This document shows positions 36,526 to 47,070 of a stretch of DNA of 64,000 nt, one piece after another (positions within the stretch are counted from its first letter, which is position 1; the number at the start of each line of letters is the position of its first letter). Source of the stretch: Atopobiaceae bacterium (GTDB taxonomy: Bacteria; Actinomycetota; Coriobacteriia; Coriobacteriales; Atopobiaceae); the NCBI GenBank assembly GCA_022655215.1, contig JALCUE010000003.1:1-64000 (forward strand), given 5' to 3'. Both the position numbers and the translations under genes were made by a program. The notes under the pieces were generated by a model, which did no database searches, was not told the origin of the DNA, and saw only the letters and a list, made by a program, of their open reading frames with translations.

Positions 36526-36653
36526 ACCACCGAGTGTCGCACCGTGCACGTGCGGTCGCTCGATCCGCACGTCCTCCAAGACGTGCGGGAGGTCTGGCTC
36601 GGGGAGGGGCTGGCCGTTTCCTAACTGGTCGGAAAGGGAGGGGAATAGTCACA

Positions 36654-38249
36654 ATGATGCAGAAGATCCAGAAGTTCGGCGGGGCCATGTTCACGCCCGT
36701 GCTGCTCTTCGCATTCGCCGGCGTCGTCATCGGCATCGGCACGCTCTTCACCACCGAGGTCATCATGGGGGACATCGCGGCAGAGGGTACCGTCTGGTAC
36801 AACTGCTGGAACGTCATCCTCCAGGGTGGCTGGACGGTGTTCAACCAGCTGCCGCTGCTCTTCGCCGTGGCGCTGCCCATCGGCCTCGCCAAGAAGCAGA
36901 ACGCGCGCTGCTGCATGGAGGTGCTCGTCGCCTACCTCACGTTCAACTACTTCGTGAACGCGATCCTCACCGCCTGGGGCCCCGAGCTCGGCGTGGACTT
37001 CACCGCCGAGGTGGGCAACTCCAGCGGACTTGCCAACATCGCCGGCATCAAGACGCTCGACATGGGCATGATCGGTGCCCTCGCGATCTCTGGTATCACC
37101 ATCTACCTGCACAACCGCTTCTTCGACACGGAGCTTCCCGATTGGCTCGGGGTCTTCTCGGGATCGACCTTCGTCTACATGATCGCGTTCTTCGTCATGA
37201 TCCCCGTCGCCGTCATCGCGTGCTTCGTGTGGCCGCAGGTCCAGGTGGGCATGCATGCCTTCCAGGGCTTCATCACCACGACCGGTGCCTTCGGCGTCTT
37301 CGTGTTCATCTTCCTGGAGAGGGCGCTCATCCCCTTCGGCCTGCATCACCTGCTCTACGCACCCTTCTACTATGACAACGTCGTCGTGGAGGGCGGCATC
37401 TACGCGGCCTTCGCCAAGCAGCTGCCCCAGATCGCGGCCTCGACCGACTCGCTCAAGGACCTCGCGCCCTACGCCGCCTACACGGCCACCGGCTGGTCCA
37501 AGATCTTCGGCTGCCCCGGCATCGCGCTCGCCTTCTACTTCACGGCCAAGCCCGAGCGCAAGAAGGAACTGCTCGCCCTGCTCATCCCCATCACCCTCAC
37601 GGCCATCCTGTGCGGCGTGACGGAGCCCATCGAGTTCACGTTCCTCTTCATCGCACCGCCGCTGTTCATCGTCCACGCCTTGCTTGCGGCATGCCTGTCC
37701 ACCTGCATGTACCTCGCCGGCGTGGTGGGTGTGTTCTCGGGTGGCCTCATCGAGATGAGTTCGCTCAACTTCATCCCTCTCATGGCCTCGCACGGCATGA
37801 CCTACCTGGTCGCCCTGGGCATCGGCCTGTGCTTCACCGCTATCTACTTCCTCGTGTTCCGCTTCCTCATCCTCAAGTTCGACTTCAAGACTCCCGGTCG
37901 CGAGGATGACGAGGCCGAGATCGAGTTCAAGAGCAAGAAGCAGTACATGGAGTCGAAGGCGGAAGGCAAGACGGCCGCCGAGGTCGCGGTCGACCCCGAC
38001 ATGGCCGACAAGAAGATGATCCTGGCCCAGAACGTGCTCGACGGCCTGGGCGGTCCCGACAACATCGTCGACGTCACCAACTGCGCGACCCGTCTCCGCG
38101 TCAACGTCCGTGACGAGACCCTCGTCGCGGAGGACAAGGACTTCAAGGCCATGGGCGCCATGGGCATCTCCAAGAACGGCAAGGCCATGCAGGTCATCAT
38201 CGGTCTGTCGGTCCCGCAGGTCCGCGAGCGCTTCGAGACGCTGCTCTAG
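36654..38249 (+). CDS. PTS alpha-glucoside/maltose-type EIICB transporter
   Basis: A 531-residue sugar permease that phosphorylates its substrate during uptake. Residues 1 to ~410 are EIIC with about ten membrane segments ('FGGAMFTPVLLFAF', 'GVTEPIEFTFLFIAPPLF'). Residues ~455-531 are EIIB with the phosphocysteine in 'DVTNCATRLRVNV'. No EIIA is linked to it, so a shared glucose-type EIIA must supply phosphate. Pairing with a GH4 enzyme of the CDMP type points to maltose or other alpha-glucosides. The start is ATG 36654 or 36657 after GGAAAGGGAGGGG. Confidence 0.88.
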   Translation: MMQKIQKFGGAMFTPVLLFAFAGVVIGIGTLFTTEVIMGDIAAEGTVWYNCWNVILQGGWTVFNQLPLLFAVALPIGLAKKQNARCCMEVLVAYLTFNYFVNAILTAWGPELGVDFTAEVGNSSGLANIAGIKTLDMGMIGALAISGITIYLHNRFFDTELPDWLGVFSGSTFVYMIAFFVMIPVAVIACFVWPQVQVGMHAFQGFITTTGAFGVFVFIFLERALIPFGLHHLLYAPFYYDNVVVEGGIYAAFAKQLPQIAASTDSLKDLAPYAAYTATGWSKIFGCPGIALAFYFTAKPERKKELLALLIPITLTAILCGVTEPIEFTFLFIAPPLFIVHALLAACLSTCMYLAGVVGVFSGGLIEMSSLNFIPLMASHGMTYLVALGIGLCFTAIYFLVFRFLILKFDFKTPGREDDEAEIEFKSKKQYMESKAEGKTAAEVAVDPDMADKKMILAQNVLDGLGGPDNIVDVTNCATRLRVNVRDETLVAEDKDFKAMGAMGISKNGKAMQVIIGLSVPQVRERFETLL

Positions 38250-38272
38250 GGCCACATCACGCACATCCATAA

Positions 38273-39631
<1,359 letters not shown>

Positions 39632-39640
39632 TCCTCCCCA

Positions 39641-39692
39641 CACCCAGGCGTCCGGGCCTCCCCGTCCGGACGCCTGGGTGTATCTTCTCCTC
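39641..39692 (+). terminator. Strong intrinsic terminator of the sugar operon
   Basis: CACCCAGGCGTCCGG (39641-39655) pairs perfectly with CCGGACGCCTGGGTG (39666-39680), followed by TATCTTCTCCTCTC. Confidence 0.9.
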
Positions 39693-39709
39693 TCGAGAAA
39701 GGACGCACG

Positions 39710-40222
39710 ATGTCACGCAAGGGATCAGGAGCCACGATGAGTATGCGCAAGGGCGCGGACTGGACCGACCGCCTGTTCACGACGGTCGAGGTGGTGCTCT
39801 GCGTGGTGCCCATACTGGTGGTCGCCATCCTGTGGGCGAGCGTGTCCGCCTCGGGCGCAGACCTCACGAGCACCCTGCGGGAGAACCCGTCCATGACCGT
39901 GAGCTTCCTTGCCGCCATGGCGCAGCCCCTCGTGGCGTGGATGCTGCGATTCGTGCATGACCACCACGTCGATGGCGATGACGGTTACGCGTTGGCGAAC
40001 CTCGTCGGCCTGTTCTGTGGGGAGCTGCTCATGCAGAGCCTTCCCGGCGCCGTGGGCTGTGGCCTGCTGATGTGGCGGATGTGGCGTGGGGGCGCCGGTG
40101 AGCTGGGGGAGTGGAAGGGCCGCCGCGGGTTGGGCGGCGTCCTCGCCGACGTGTCCGGTGCCATCGTCATCATCGCGATCGGCGCCCTCTGCGCGTTCTG
40201 CACCTGGCGGATAGGGGCCTAG
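39710..40222 (+). CDS. Hypothetical membrane protein
   Basis: A 170-residue protein with about four hydrophobic segments ('VEVVLCVVPILVVAILW', a segment near residue 65, 'ALANLVGLFCGELLM' and a C-terminal 'GAIVIIAIGALCAFCTW') separated by short charged loops. I recognise no family. ATG 39710 follows GAGAAAGGA. It starts just after the sugar-operon terminator and faces the LCP gene convergently, so it is probably transcribed by read-through or an unseen promoter. Confidence 0.65.
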   Translation: MSRKGSGATMSMRKGADWTDRLFTTVEVVLCVVPILVVAILWASVSASGADLTSTLRENPSMTVSFLAAMAQPLVAWMLRFVHDHHVDGDDGYALANLVGLFCGELLMQSLPGAVGCGLLMWRMWRGGAGELGEWKGRRGLGGVLADVSGAIVIIAIGALCAFCTWRIGA

Positions 40223-40233
40223 GGTCTCGCCCG

Positions 40234-41673
40234 CTAGCTCTGGTCCGTCCCCAGGATGACGAGGACGTCGGAGGTCGAGGAGTACGTGCCGTCGCTCGCC
40301 TGCGCGGTGACGCCCAGGCTGTTCGCCACGGTGGTGGCCGAGTCCTTGGCGGAATCGCTCATGTAGATGACGAGGGTCTTGGTGTGCGTCGCCCCGGCGT
40401 TGCCCGTGGAAGTGGTGAACCCCATGGTGTCGAGGGTGCTCGCCACGGAGGCCGCCTTGCCTGACACCCCACTGCCGTTCAGGACCTCGACCGAGCCGCT
40501 GCCCGAGCCCGTCGTGGTGGAGCCTGACGTGGACGACGTGGTCGACGAGGAGTCGCCGTTCTTGGTGTTGTCGGTCGAGCCGGCGAGTCCCTGCGTGGGG
40601 TCGTCACTCGCGTTCTCGTAGGGGGAGAGCCCCTGATCGACGCGGGTCATCATCTTCTTCCACGCGGTGGTGTCGCAGATCTCGTACCACGTGTTGTTCA
40701 CGTACTCGGACGTCGTGGGTTCCATGCCGGAGTAGACGTTGTTGTCCACGTCGAAGCCCTGGAACTGCGTGGCGAGGCTCAGGATGTCGGTGAGGCTCAT
40801 GTCGGTCGTCACGCTGTCGGCCATGGTGGACACGGTGCTCGTCATGGTGGCGGCATCGCTCGCGAGGACCTTCTTGATGATGGCCGCGATGACCATGCGC
40901 TGGTTGGCGGCGCGGTAGAGGTCACCGTCGCCGTACTTGTCGTAGGCGTGGCGCGCGCGGCAGAGCTGGAGCGCCTGGTCGCCGTTCAGGGTCTGCTCGC
41001 CTGCCTTGATGTCGGCGCCGGTGTACTCGGGGTCATAGACGTCGATGGGTACGTCCACGTCTATCCCGCCGATCTGGTCGACGATGGCGCAGAAGCTGTC
41101 GAAGTCGAGCTCGGCGTAGTGGGAGATCGGGACGCCCGCGAACTTGGAGACGGTCTCCACGCAGTACGAGGGACCGCCGATGGAGTAGGCCGCATTGAGC
41201 TTCTGCTTGCCGTTGCTGCCGAAGTCGATGAGCGTGTCCCTGTGAAGGGACACGAGGGTGACCTGCTTGTTCTGGGGGTCGACGCGCACGAGCATCATGG
41301 AGTCCGAGCGGTACGCGCTGTCGGCGGAGCCGTACTCGGAGCTGTCCACGCGGTCCTGGTTCTTGTCCACGCCCAGGAGAAGCATGTAGAAGGGGTCTGA
41401 CCCCTGCTGCTCGGTGAGCTGGTTCCTCAGGCTGGAGTCGATGCCATCGTTCAGGCGGCTCGAGATGTTGGCGAAGTAGGCCCAGGCGATGCCGCCGCCG
41501 GTGAGGAGCACCGCCATGATGACGATGAGGGTGACGCGCAGCGCGTGACGACGCTTGCGGGAACGGCGCTTCACCTTGTAGTGCTCCTCGGCACGGCCCC
41601 TCGAGAGGGTCGAGGCCGAGGAGGCACGGCGCACATCCTCGTCCTGCGTTCTGTGACCGTGACGTCTGCCCAA
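40234..41673 (-). CDS. LytR-CpsA-Psr family cell-wall glycopolymer ligase
   Basis: A 479-residue membrane-anchored protein that attaches wall polymers to peptidoglycan. A basic cytoplasmic start with one membrane helix (near 45-65, 'VTLIVIMAVLLTGGGIAWAY') is followed by the LCP domain ('FYMLLLGVDKN', 'YRSDSMMLVRVD', 'LVSLHRDT', 'KLNAAYSIGG', 'LCRARHAY') and, after a Ser/Thr/Gly linker, a LytR_C domain ('VEVLNGSGVSGKA'). The start is TTG at 41673, with AGAGGGAG five bases upstream; no ATG fits. A longer frame to 41811 lacks a site. Confidence 0.9.
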   Translation of the reverse strand: MGRRHGHRTQDEDVRRASSASTLSRGRAEEHYKVKRRSRKRRHALRVTLIVIMAVLLTGGGIAWAYFANISSRLNDGIDSSLRNQLTEQQGSDPFYMLLLGVDKNQDRVDSSEYGSADSAYRSDSMMLVRVDPQNKQVTLVSLHRDTLIDFGSNGKQKLNAAYSIGGPSYCVETVSKFAGVPISHYAELDFDSFCAIVDQIGGIDVDVPIDVYDPEYTGADIKAGEQTLNGDQALQLCRARHAYDKYGDGDLYRAANQRMVIAAIIKKVLASDAATMTSTVSTMADSVTTDMSLTDILSLATQFQGFDVDNNVYSGMEPTTSEYVNNTWYEICDTTAWKKMMTRVDQGLSPYENASDDPTQGLAGSTDNTKNGDSSSTTSSTSGSTTTGSGSGSVEVLNGSGVSGKAASVASTLDTMGFTTSTGNAGATHTKTLVIYMSDSAKDSATTVANSLGVTAQASDGTYSSTSDVLVILGTDQS

Positions 41674-41937
41674 GAGTGCTCCCTCTGTCGTGTCTCGTTC
41701 CGGCTGAGATCGCCTTTGTTGCAAGGATGCAGTCACCTGCAAAAGAACCAAATCAATCCAAAATATGTTAGCCCTGCCATGAGGAGAGGTCGAGAAGTCC
41801 ACAAGAACCACGGTTGGCGCGCCCTCCCTCCATTGGCGTCGTGCCGTATGATTGCAGGGAAACCAACGACGTCCGGGCGCGTGTCCCGGCGGCAGCGCGT
41901 GGCGCCCCGCACGGGTGCCTCAGGACATGGAGGACGC

Positions 41938-43530
41938 ATGCAGACATCGGCTCCCAAGCAGTTCGTGGCGGTTCTCGACTTCGGTGCCCAGTACGGGCAG
42001 CTCATAGCCAGGCGAGTGCGCGACCATCACGTCTACTCCGAGGTCGTCCCCTGCGACGTCTCCGCCTCCGAGCTCGCCGCCATGGCGCCCGCCGCCATCA
42101 TCCTGTCCGGAGGCCCCGCCAGCGTCTACGCGCCCGATGCCCCTGACATGGACGCCGCCATCCTCGACATGGGCATCCCCGTGCTCGGCCTGTGCTATGG
42201 CGAGCAGATCATGGCGACCAAGCTGGGCGGCTCCGTGGCCCATACCGACAAGGGCGAGTACGGCCCGGCCACCCTCACGCGTCTGGGTAGCTCCGTCCTC
42301 CTCGACGGCACGCCCCAGGAGGGCCAGACCGTGTGGATGAGCCATCGCGACTCCGTGGGCGAGGCCCCGGCCGGCTTCATGGTGACGGCTCGCACCGAGA
42401 CCTGTCCCGTGGCCTGCATGGAGTGCCCCTCCAAGCGCCTGTTCGCCACGCAGTTCCACCCCGAGGTCAGACACACCGCCTATGGTGCCAAGGTCCTCGA
42501 CAACTTCCTGTTCGAGGTCTGCCACCTCGACCCCTCGTGGACGATGGACAACATCGTGGAGGAGAAGGTCTACGCCATCCGCGAGCAGGTGGGGGACAAG
42601 AAGGTCATCCTGGCCCTCTCCGGCGGCGTCGACTCCGCCGTCACCGCGGCCCTCGTGCACCGCGCGGTGGGGGACCAGCTCACCTGCGTGTTCGTGAACC
42701 ACGGTATGCTCCGCAAGGGTGAGCCCGAGAGCGTGGAGCGCGTCTTCACCAAGGAGTTCAACATCCCGCTGGTACACGTCCATGCCGAGGAGCGCTATGC
42801 CAAGCTGCTGGCGGGCGTGACCGAGCCGGAGGAGAAGCGTCACATCATCGGCACGCAGTTCTGGAACGAGTTCTTCGCCGAGGCCCAGAAGCTCGATGGC
42901 GTGGAGTTCCTCGCCCAGGGCACCATCTACCCCGACATCATCGAGAGCGGTGCGCGCAAGACCGGCGGCAAGGCCTCGACCATCAAGAGCCACCACAACC
43001 TGATCCCGTTCCCCGAGGGGGTCCACTTCGACCTCATCGAGCCGCTCGACCACTTCTTCAAGGACGAGGTCCGCGCGCTGGGCACGGTGCTGGGTCTTCC
43101 CGCGGAGATGGTCTACCGCCAGCCCTTCCCGGGTCCCGGCCTGGCCATCCGCATCATCGGCGAGGTCACTCCCGAGAAGCTCGACCTGCTCAAGAACGCG
43201 GACGCAATCGTGCGCGAGGAGCTGGACGCCTACAACGCGCGCCTCTTCGAGGAGACGGGCGAGAGGAACTCCGAGCACTCGTGCTGGCAGTACTTCGCGG
43301 TGCTGCCCGACATCAGGAGCGTGGGCGTGATGGGCGACGAGCGCACCTACGGCCACCCCATCATCGTGCGCGCCGTGGAGAGCAGCGACGCCATGACGGC
43401 GGACTGGGCAAAGCTGCCGTATGAGGTGCTGGCCAACATCAGCCGCCGCATCGTGGACGAGGTCCCCGGCATCAACCGCGTGGCCTACGACATCACTAGC
43501 AAGCCCCCCGCGACCATCGAGTGGGAGTAG
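41938..43530 (+). CDS. guaA: GMP synthase (glutamine-hydrolysing)
   Basis: Converts XMP to GMP. 530 residues. The class I glutaminase has its Cys in 'VLGLCYGEQIMA' and His/Glu in 'TQFHPEV'. The ATP pyrophosphatase has the PP-loop LALSGGVDSAV, and the C-terminal dimer domain contains 'QPFPGPGLAIRI' and ends 'KPPATIEWE'. ATG 41938 follows GGAGGACGC. The 264-base stretch between LCP and guaA shows no recognisable purine riboswitch. Codons upstream in frame from 41545 are not conserved. Confidence 0.97.
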   Translation: MQTSAPKQFVAVLDFGAQYGQLIARRVRDHHVYSEVVPCDVSASELAAMAPAAIILSGGPASVYAPDAPDMDAAILDMGIPVLGLCYGEQIMATKLGGSVAHTDKGEYGPATLTRLGSSVLLDGTPQEGQTVWMSHRDSVGEAPAGFMVTARTETCPVACMECPSKRLFATQFHPEVRHTAYGAKVLDNFLFEVCHLDPSWTMDNIVEEKVYAIREQVGDKKVILALSGGVDSAVTAALVHRAVGDQLTCVFVNHGMLRKGEPESVERVFTKEFNIPLVHVHAEERYAKLLAGVTEPEEKRHIIGTQFWNEFFAEAQKLDGVEFLAQGTIYPDIIESGARKTGGKASTIKSHHNLIPFPEGVHFDLIEPLDHFFKDEVRALGTVLGLPAEMVYRQPFPGPGLAIRIIGEVTPEKLDLLKNADAIVREELDAYNARLFEETGERNSEHSCWQYFAVLPDIRSVGVMGDERTYGHPIIVRAVESSDAMTADWAKLPYEVLANISRRIVDEVPGINRVAYDITSKPPATIEWE

Positions 43531-43544
43531 CAAACGTCCTTAAA

Positions 43545-43596
43545 AATGCTATAAGCAACACTTATACGTCCCTATTATTGTGTACTAATGCTATAA
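43545..43596. repeat. Short direct repeats after guaA
   Basis: AATGCTATAA occurs at 43545-43554 and 43587-43596 in an AT-rich patch, and TATAAG/CTTATA (43550-43566) forms an inverted repeat. The patch lies immediately before the ATPase remnant and may mark a past rearrangement. Confidence 0.4.
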
Positions 43597-43614
43597 ACCC
43601 TGATTCTCAATAGT

Positions 43615-43911
43615 ATGCGACGGGTCGGGAAGACCTGGCTGCTCAAGGAGTTCGGTTCCCGACACTTCGAGAGCGTCGTATGCGTGAGCCTCGACAACGA
43701 TCCCATCGCACGTACCATGCTTGCTCGGGATTTCATCCCGAGGCATCTCTCCGGGGAGAACAAGAAGTTCATCTTCGGGCAGGTTCGGAAGGAATCGCGC
43801 TCAGCGCATTCAACGCAAGGTACGGCGGCATGTGTCCCCATAGGTTCAGCATGTCGGTCTTTCGCGACCAGGAATGGATGCGCAACGTTCCCCTGTACGC
43901 CGTGGGGAATC
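43615..43911 (+). pseudogene. Remnant of a DUF4143-type AAA ATPase gene
   Basis: Two pieces of one family are joined in different frames. 43618-43785 reads 'RRVGKTWLLKEFG', the Walker A and start of the AAA domain, on to '..GENKKFIFGQ'. From 43788 to about 43910, in another frame, the text is 'EGIALSAFNARYGG', 'RFSMSVFRDQEWMRNV' and 'PLYAVGN', the C-terminal end typical of DUF4143 ATPases. The middle (over 200 residues in relatives) and the extreme N-terminus are missing. This is an internal deletion plus frame change, so the gene is dead. It borders the accessory half of the window. Confidence 0.7.
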
Positions 43912-43973
43912 GTCGGACATGGATGGGCTGAGCGGCGAGGATCGCCCGGTCCCACCGTGCCGTCGCCCATCTT

Positions 43974-44627
43974 CTAATGCTCTCGTTTCCGATGGGGACC
44001 GAGCAGCAGCGTGGCTCCCATCACCGCGGCGGCGATCCCGGCGATCAGCCCCTGCCAGAGGTTGACCTGGGGGATGAGGCTGCCATCCAGCCACCCATAC
44101 ACCTCGATGAGTCGGCGGAACAGTATCGAGAACAGGAATAGGACCTCAGCCCTCGAGAGGAGGATCCTGCAGCGCGCGGCCGTCGCATCGGAGCCGTCTC
44201 GCCCGAACCCCGTCTTCGAGGCGAAGGAGAGGACGAGCTTGATCACGACGTACAGTCCGTCGACCAGTACGAACAGCGACGTTCCCGGCAACGGGACGCC
44301 GAATCTGCGCGAGAAGACCGAAAGCAGACAGACCTCAAGGGCGGTGCAGAGCAGGGAGACGCCCGTCACGACCTCCATGTGCCGAGCCTTCCTACTTGCG
44401 GAGGAACGATCCATGACCAGGATGGCGACACGGGCGCAGGCAAGCGTGACGGTCCATACGATCTGTCCGACGTACCAGGTGGCGGACCTGCCGAACAGCT
44501 TCACGCAGGCGATGTCGTAGACGACGAGAAGCGCATCGGCAAGCACGGACAGCGCGATCAGCGCCCTCGTGCGGAGCGATGGGTCGCTCATGATCCGTTC
44601 GACGTAGGGCCGGATCCGGTCAGTCAT
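43974..44627 (-). CDS. Hypothetical multi-pass membrane protein
   Basis: 217 residues with about five to six hydrophobic segments ('ALIALSVLADALLVVYDIA', 'VGQIVWTVTLACARVAILV', 'GVSLLCTALEVCLLSVF', 'FVLVDGLYVVIKLVLSF', 'LWQGLIAGIAAAVMGATLLLG') and a basic tail. No family is recognised. ATG 44627 follows GGGGAATCAG and overlaps the end of the upstream hydrolase gene by eight bases, so the two are translationally coupled and perhaps form one membrane complex. Confidence 0.7.
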   Translation of the reverse strand: MTDRIRPYVERIMSDPSLRTRALIALSVLADALLVVYDIACVKLFGRSATWYVGQIVWTVTLACARVAILVMDRSSASRKARHMEVVTGVSLLCTALEVCLLSVFSRRFGVPLPGTSLFVLVDGLYVVIKLVLSFASKTGFGRDGSDATAARCRILLSRAEVLFLFSILFRRLIEVYGWLDGSLIPQVNLWQGLIAGIAAAVMGATLLLGPHRKREH

Positions 44628-46221
44628 CTGATTCCCCGACCCTCACGGACGCGAGTCCGCGCGCAGCCCTCGCCAGCTCGATCGTACCCAGGACGAGCAG
44701 GAGCGTCCCCGTTCCATAGAGGTACCAGTCACGGAAGTCATAGGGGAGCACGAGCACGATGACGCCCATCGCGCAGGAGGCGACGATCTGGAACAGCTCG
44801 ACCCTGGTCGGTCTTCTCCCTCCCAGCCGTCTGTGGCACATGAGGCCATAGGCGATGAGCGAGGTCCCGAGAAGGATGCTCATGGGTGCCCCGGTCCGAA
44901 CGAAGAGGCAGACGACGATCGCGATGACCAGGCCGACCGCGTCGACGGCGCAGACGAGTCGTCGCCTTTGCTCGCTCATGTCCGTCATACAGAGGTTGTG
45001 GGCGAGCCTCGATGCCATGAGAAGCCCCAGCACGAAGAAGATCCCCGTCTCCACGATGCGGTATGACGAGTCGATGTAGCGCAACATGAAGAGGGAGAGC
45101 ACGACCATTCCCGCTCCGAGCAGCGCGTTCCTCTCACGGACGAGACTCACGAGGTCGATCTGCTGGGCTTGGGCGGCAAGCGACGAGAAGAGCCGGCCTG
45201 CCATGCTCCTGACGCCTGCCCCTGACGAGGCGAAGCCGAAAATCACCCGCTCGAGCCCGTCGGCATCGGGGACCGCATCGGCGAGGCTGCGCGCGCCGTC
45301 CTCCTCGAGCACGTCAAAGGTGCGATGGACAAACTCCTCTCGGCCCTCCAACGTCTCGTTGCGGATCCATCCGTCGATCCCCTCGTCGATCCTTCGCGCG
45401 GCCTCGCTCAGCCGGCTCGCCTGGACGACGTCCGTCCCTCTCACCTCCCATGTCATGAGGCCATGCTGTTCGATGCCCGAGGCCGAGCTACGGCAGATGC
45501 GAAAGGGGATGGTGGAGGGGAAGAGCATGCCGACGACGGAGAACTGCGGGACCGTCTTGACGATACGCTGCGAGATCCCGGCGATGCGGGAGGGCTCCAC
45601 CACGTCCTCGCACATGCCTGGACCGTCGTTGTCATATACCGAGACGATCCGTTCGCGGCACTTGTCGTCGACCGTGGCTGCGGCGTATACGGCGAGGTTC
45701 CCACCCTTGCTATGGCCGCCCACGAGGAAGCGAGCGGGACCGTGCCGTCTGATGATGTCGGCAAGATAGTCGGAGGCGCGTCTCTGGGCGGTCGTGACCT
45801 CGAAGCTCATCATGAAGTTCTCGCGCCAGCCCACGGTGGACATGTCGGTTCCGCGAAAGGCGACGTAATAGGTCCCGTTTGCGAGGTCGAAGGTCATGGC
45901 CGAGAACTGGCAGTTCGAGTCGTGGTCGAGGATGTCGACGTAGTTGGTCACCCGGACATTGCCGAATCGTGTCGAGTCGCCTACCTTCAGGAGGAAATCC
46001 TTGGGTATCTTGGACAGGCATCGTGATTCGAACCCGCTTTCCGTGAGCCTCTCCACCGCCTCTCCCAAGGGGAGGCCGGAATCGTTCGCCACATCAGCTG
46101 CAATCGGGCCCATGTCGACATAGGCCAGTTCGGACAGGATCATGTTGTCGACCACGTTGAAAGGGCTGGCATCGATGGAGACGTCCCCTCTCCAGTCGAG
46201 GTAGCCTGATATGTTGGGCAT
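44620..46221 (-). CDS. DUF2974 (Mbeg1-like) alpha/beta-hydrolase with membrane C-terminus
   Basis: 533 residues. The first ~330 form a lipase-like domain: start 'GYLDWRGDVSIDASPFNVVDNMILSEL', 'YYVAFRGTD', nucleophile elbow GGHSKGGNLA and 'VYDNDGPG'. This matches DUF2974. The last ~180 residues carry about six membrane segments with a short basic loop, an unusual addition. The substrate is unknown; the family is linked to envelope lipids only by similarity. RBS GAGAGGAG precedes ATG 46221. It lies downstream of a TetR gene and overlaps the membrane protein that follows. Confidence 0.8.
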   Translation of the reverse strand: MPNISGYLDWRGDVSIDASPFNVVDNMILSELAYVDMGPIAADVANDSGLPLGEAVERLTESGFESRCLSKIPKDFLLKVGDSTRFGNVRVTNYVDILDHDSNCQFSAMTFDLANGTYYVAFRGTDMSTVGWRENFMMSFEVTTAQRRASDYLADIIRRHGPARFLVGGHSKGGNLAVYAAATVDDKCRERIVSVYDNDGPGMCEDVVEPSRIAGISQRIVKTVPQFSVVGMLFPSTIPFRICRSSASGIEQHGLMTWEVRGTDVVQASRLSEAARRIDEGIDGWIRNETLEGREEFVHRTFDVLEEDGARSLADAVPDADGLERVIFGFASSGAGVRSMAGRLFSSLAAQAQQIDLVSLVRERNALLGAGMVVLSLFMLRYIDSSYRIVETGIFFVLGLLMASRLAHNLCMTDMSEQRRRLVCAVDAVGLVIAIVVCLFVRTGAPMSILLGTSLIAYGLMCHRRLGGRRPTRVELFQIVASCAMGVIVLVLPYDFRDWYLYGTGTLLLVLGTIELARAARGLASVRVGESDD

Positions 46222-46257
46222 GGCACTCCTCTCGGCGGTTCGGCCGCCGTCCTGCTC

Positions 46258-46788
46258 TCAGGCGATGGACGTCGCGAATCGGGCTATGGCGGCTGCGACG
46301 TCCCTCTCGGGCGTCCTCTTGCCCGTCTCCATCCATCGCTGGAGCAGGCTAACGCTGCCTCCCAGCACGAATGCGAAGTCGAGGTCGTGCGGGGTCGACT
46401 CCTTCGTCGTGGGCTTGATGCCACACCTGGCGAAGATATTCGAGAACAGCTCCTCCTGGAACTCCGGGTCCCCATGCCTTCCGAGGAGTATCCCGAGGTG
46501 GGCCTCGTCGGTCGCGAGCATGTGCACTCCGCGGCGGAGTATCTCGTCGGCTGCCTGACCCTTCAGGCCATCGAGAAGACGGTTGACGGATTCGAGGGCG
46601 GCAGACTCTATCTCCTCCAGCAGACAGGCTTGGTCCTGATAGTGCGAATAGAAGGTCGTCCGGTTGACGTCGGCCTCCACACAGAGCTCCGTCACGGAGA
46701 TGGCGGGGAATGGTTTCGTCGCCATCAGCCCGCAGAGGGCATCCTGAAGTGCCATGCGTGTGTAACGCGTCTTCCTGCTCTCCCTCAT
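46258..46788 (-). CDS. TetR-family regulator
   Basis: 176 residues. The N-terminal helix-turn-helix is 'YTRMALQDALCGLMATKPFPAISVTELC' with the recognition stretch 'EADVNRTTFYSHYQDQACLLEEIE'. The C-terminal part resembles the TetR_C domain found in DhaS-like regulators. ATG 46788; only a weak GGTGGT lies upstream. It is the first gene of a minus-strand set with the DUF2974 hydrolase. A 28-bp palindrome overlapping a TATAAT lies upstream, consistent with autorepression and control of the hydrolase pair. Confidence 0.87.
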   Translation of the reverse strand: MRESRKTRYTRMALQDALCGLMATKPFPAISVTELCVEADVNRTTFYSHYQDQACLLEEIESAALESVNRLLDGLKGQAADEILRRGVHMLATDEAHLGILLGRHGDPEFQEELFSNIFARCGIKPTTKESTPHDLDFAFVLGGSVSLLQRWMETGKRTPERDVAAAIARFATSIA

Positions 46789-46815
46789 GGGACCACCACT
46801 TCGTAGATGAAACCA

Positions 46816-46843
46816 ACAGTGTGTCGATTATACGACATACTGT
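46816..46843. promoter_or_regulatory. TetR operator overlapping a TATAAT box
   Basis: ACAGTGTGTCG - ATTATA - CGACATACTGT: 11-base arms matching at 10 positions. The centre reads TATAAT on the minus strand, a perfect -10 for the TetR gene, so repressor binding would block the promoter. The site starts 28 bases from the start codon. Confidence 0.78.
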
Positions 46844-47070
46844 AGAGAGTATGAGTGGGTTGAAGCGAGATCAGGGTGACTTATGGTCTGCTTTGATGAT
46901 GGAGGGGTCGTCTTGCGAGCAATCGTTCCTGGTTCTCCACCAAGGGATGTTGGTCATATCGCCCATTGGGGCCCCTTCGTAGACGTCATGTGGACCGGGC
47001 ACGACTCTCGTCGACCTCTTATCCGATTCCCATCAGCGTCTATTTCATCTGGTATGTGTGCGGCGAAGGC

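Noticed and set aside
41674-41937. Purine riboswitch before guaA
   Set aside because: I could not find the three-way-junction pattern or conserved loop sequences; the stretch also has to hold divergent promoters.
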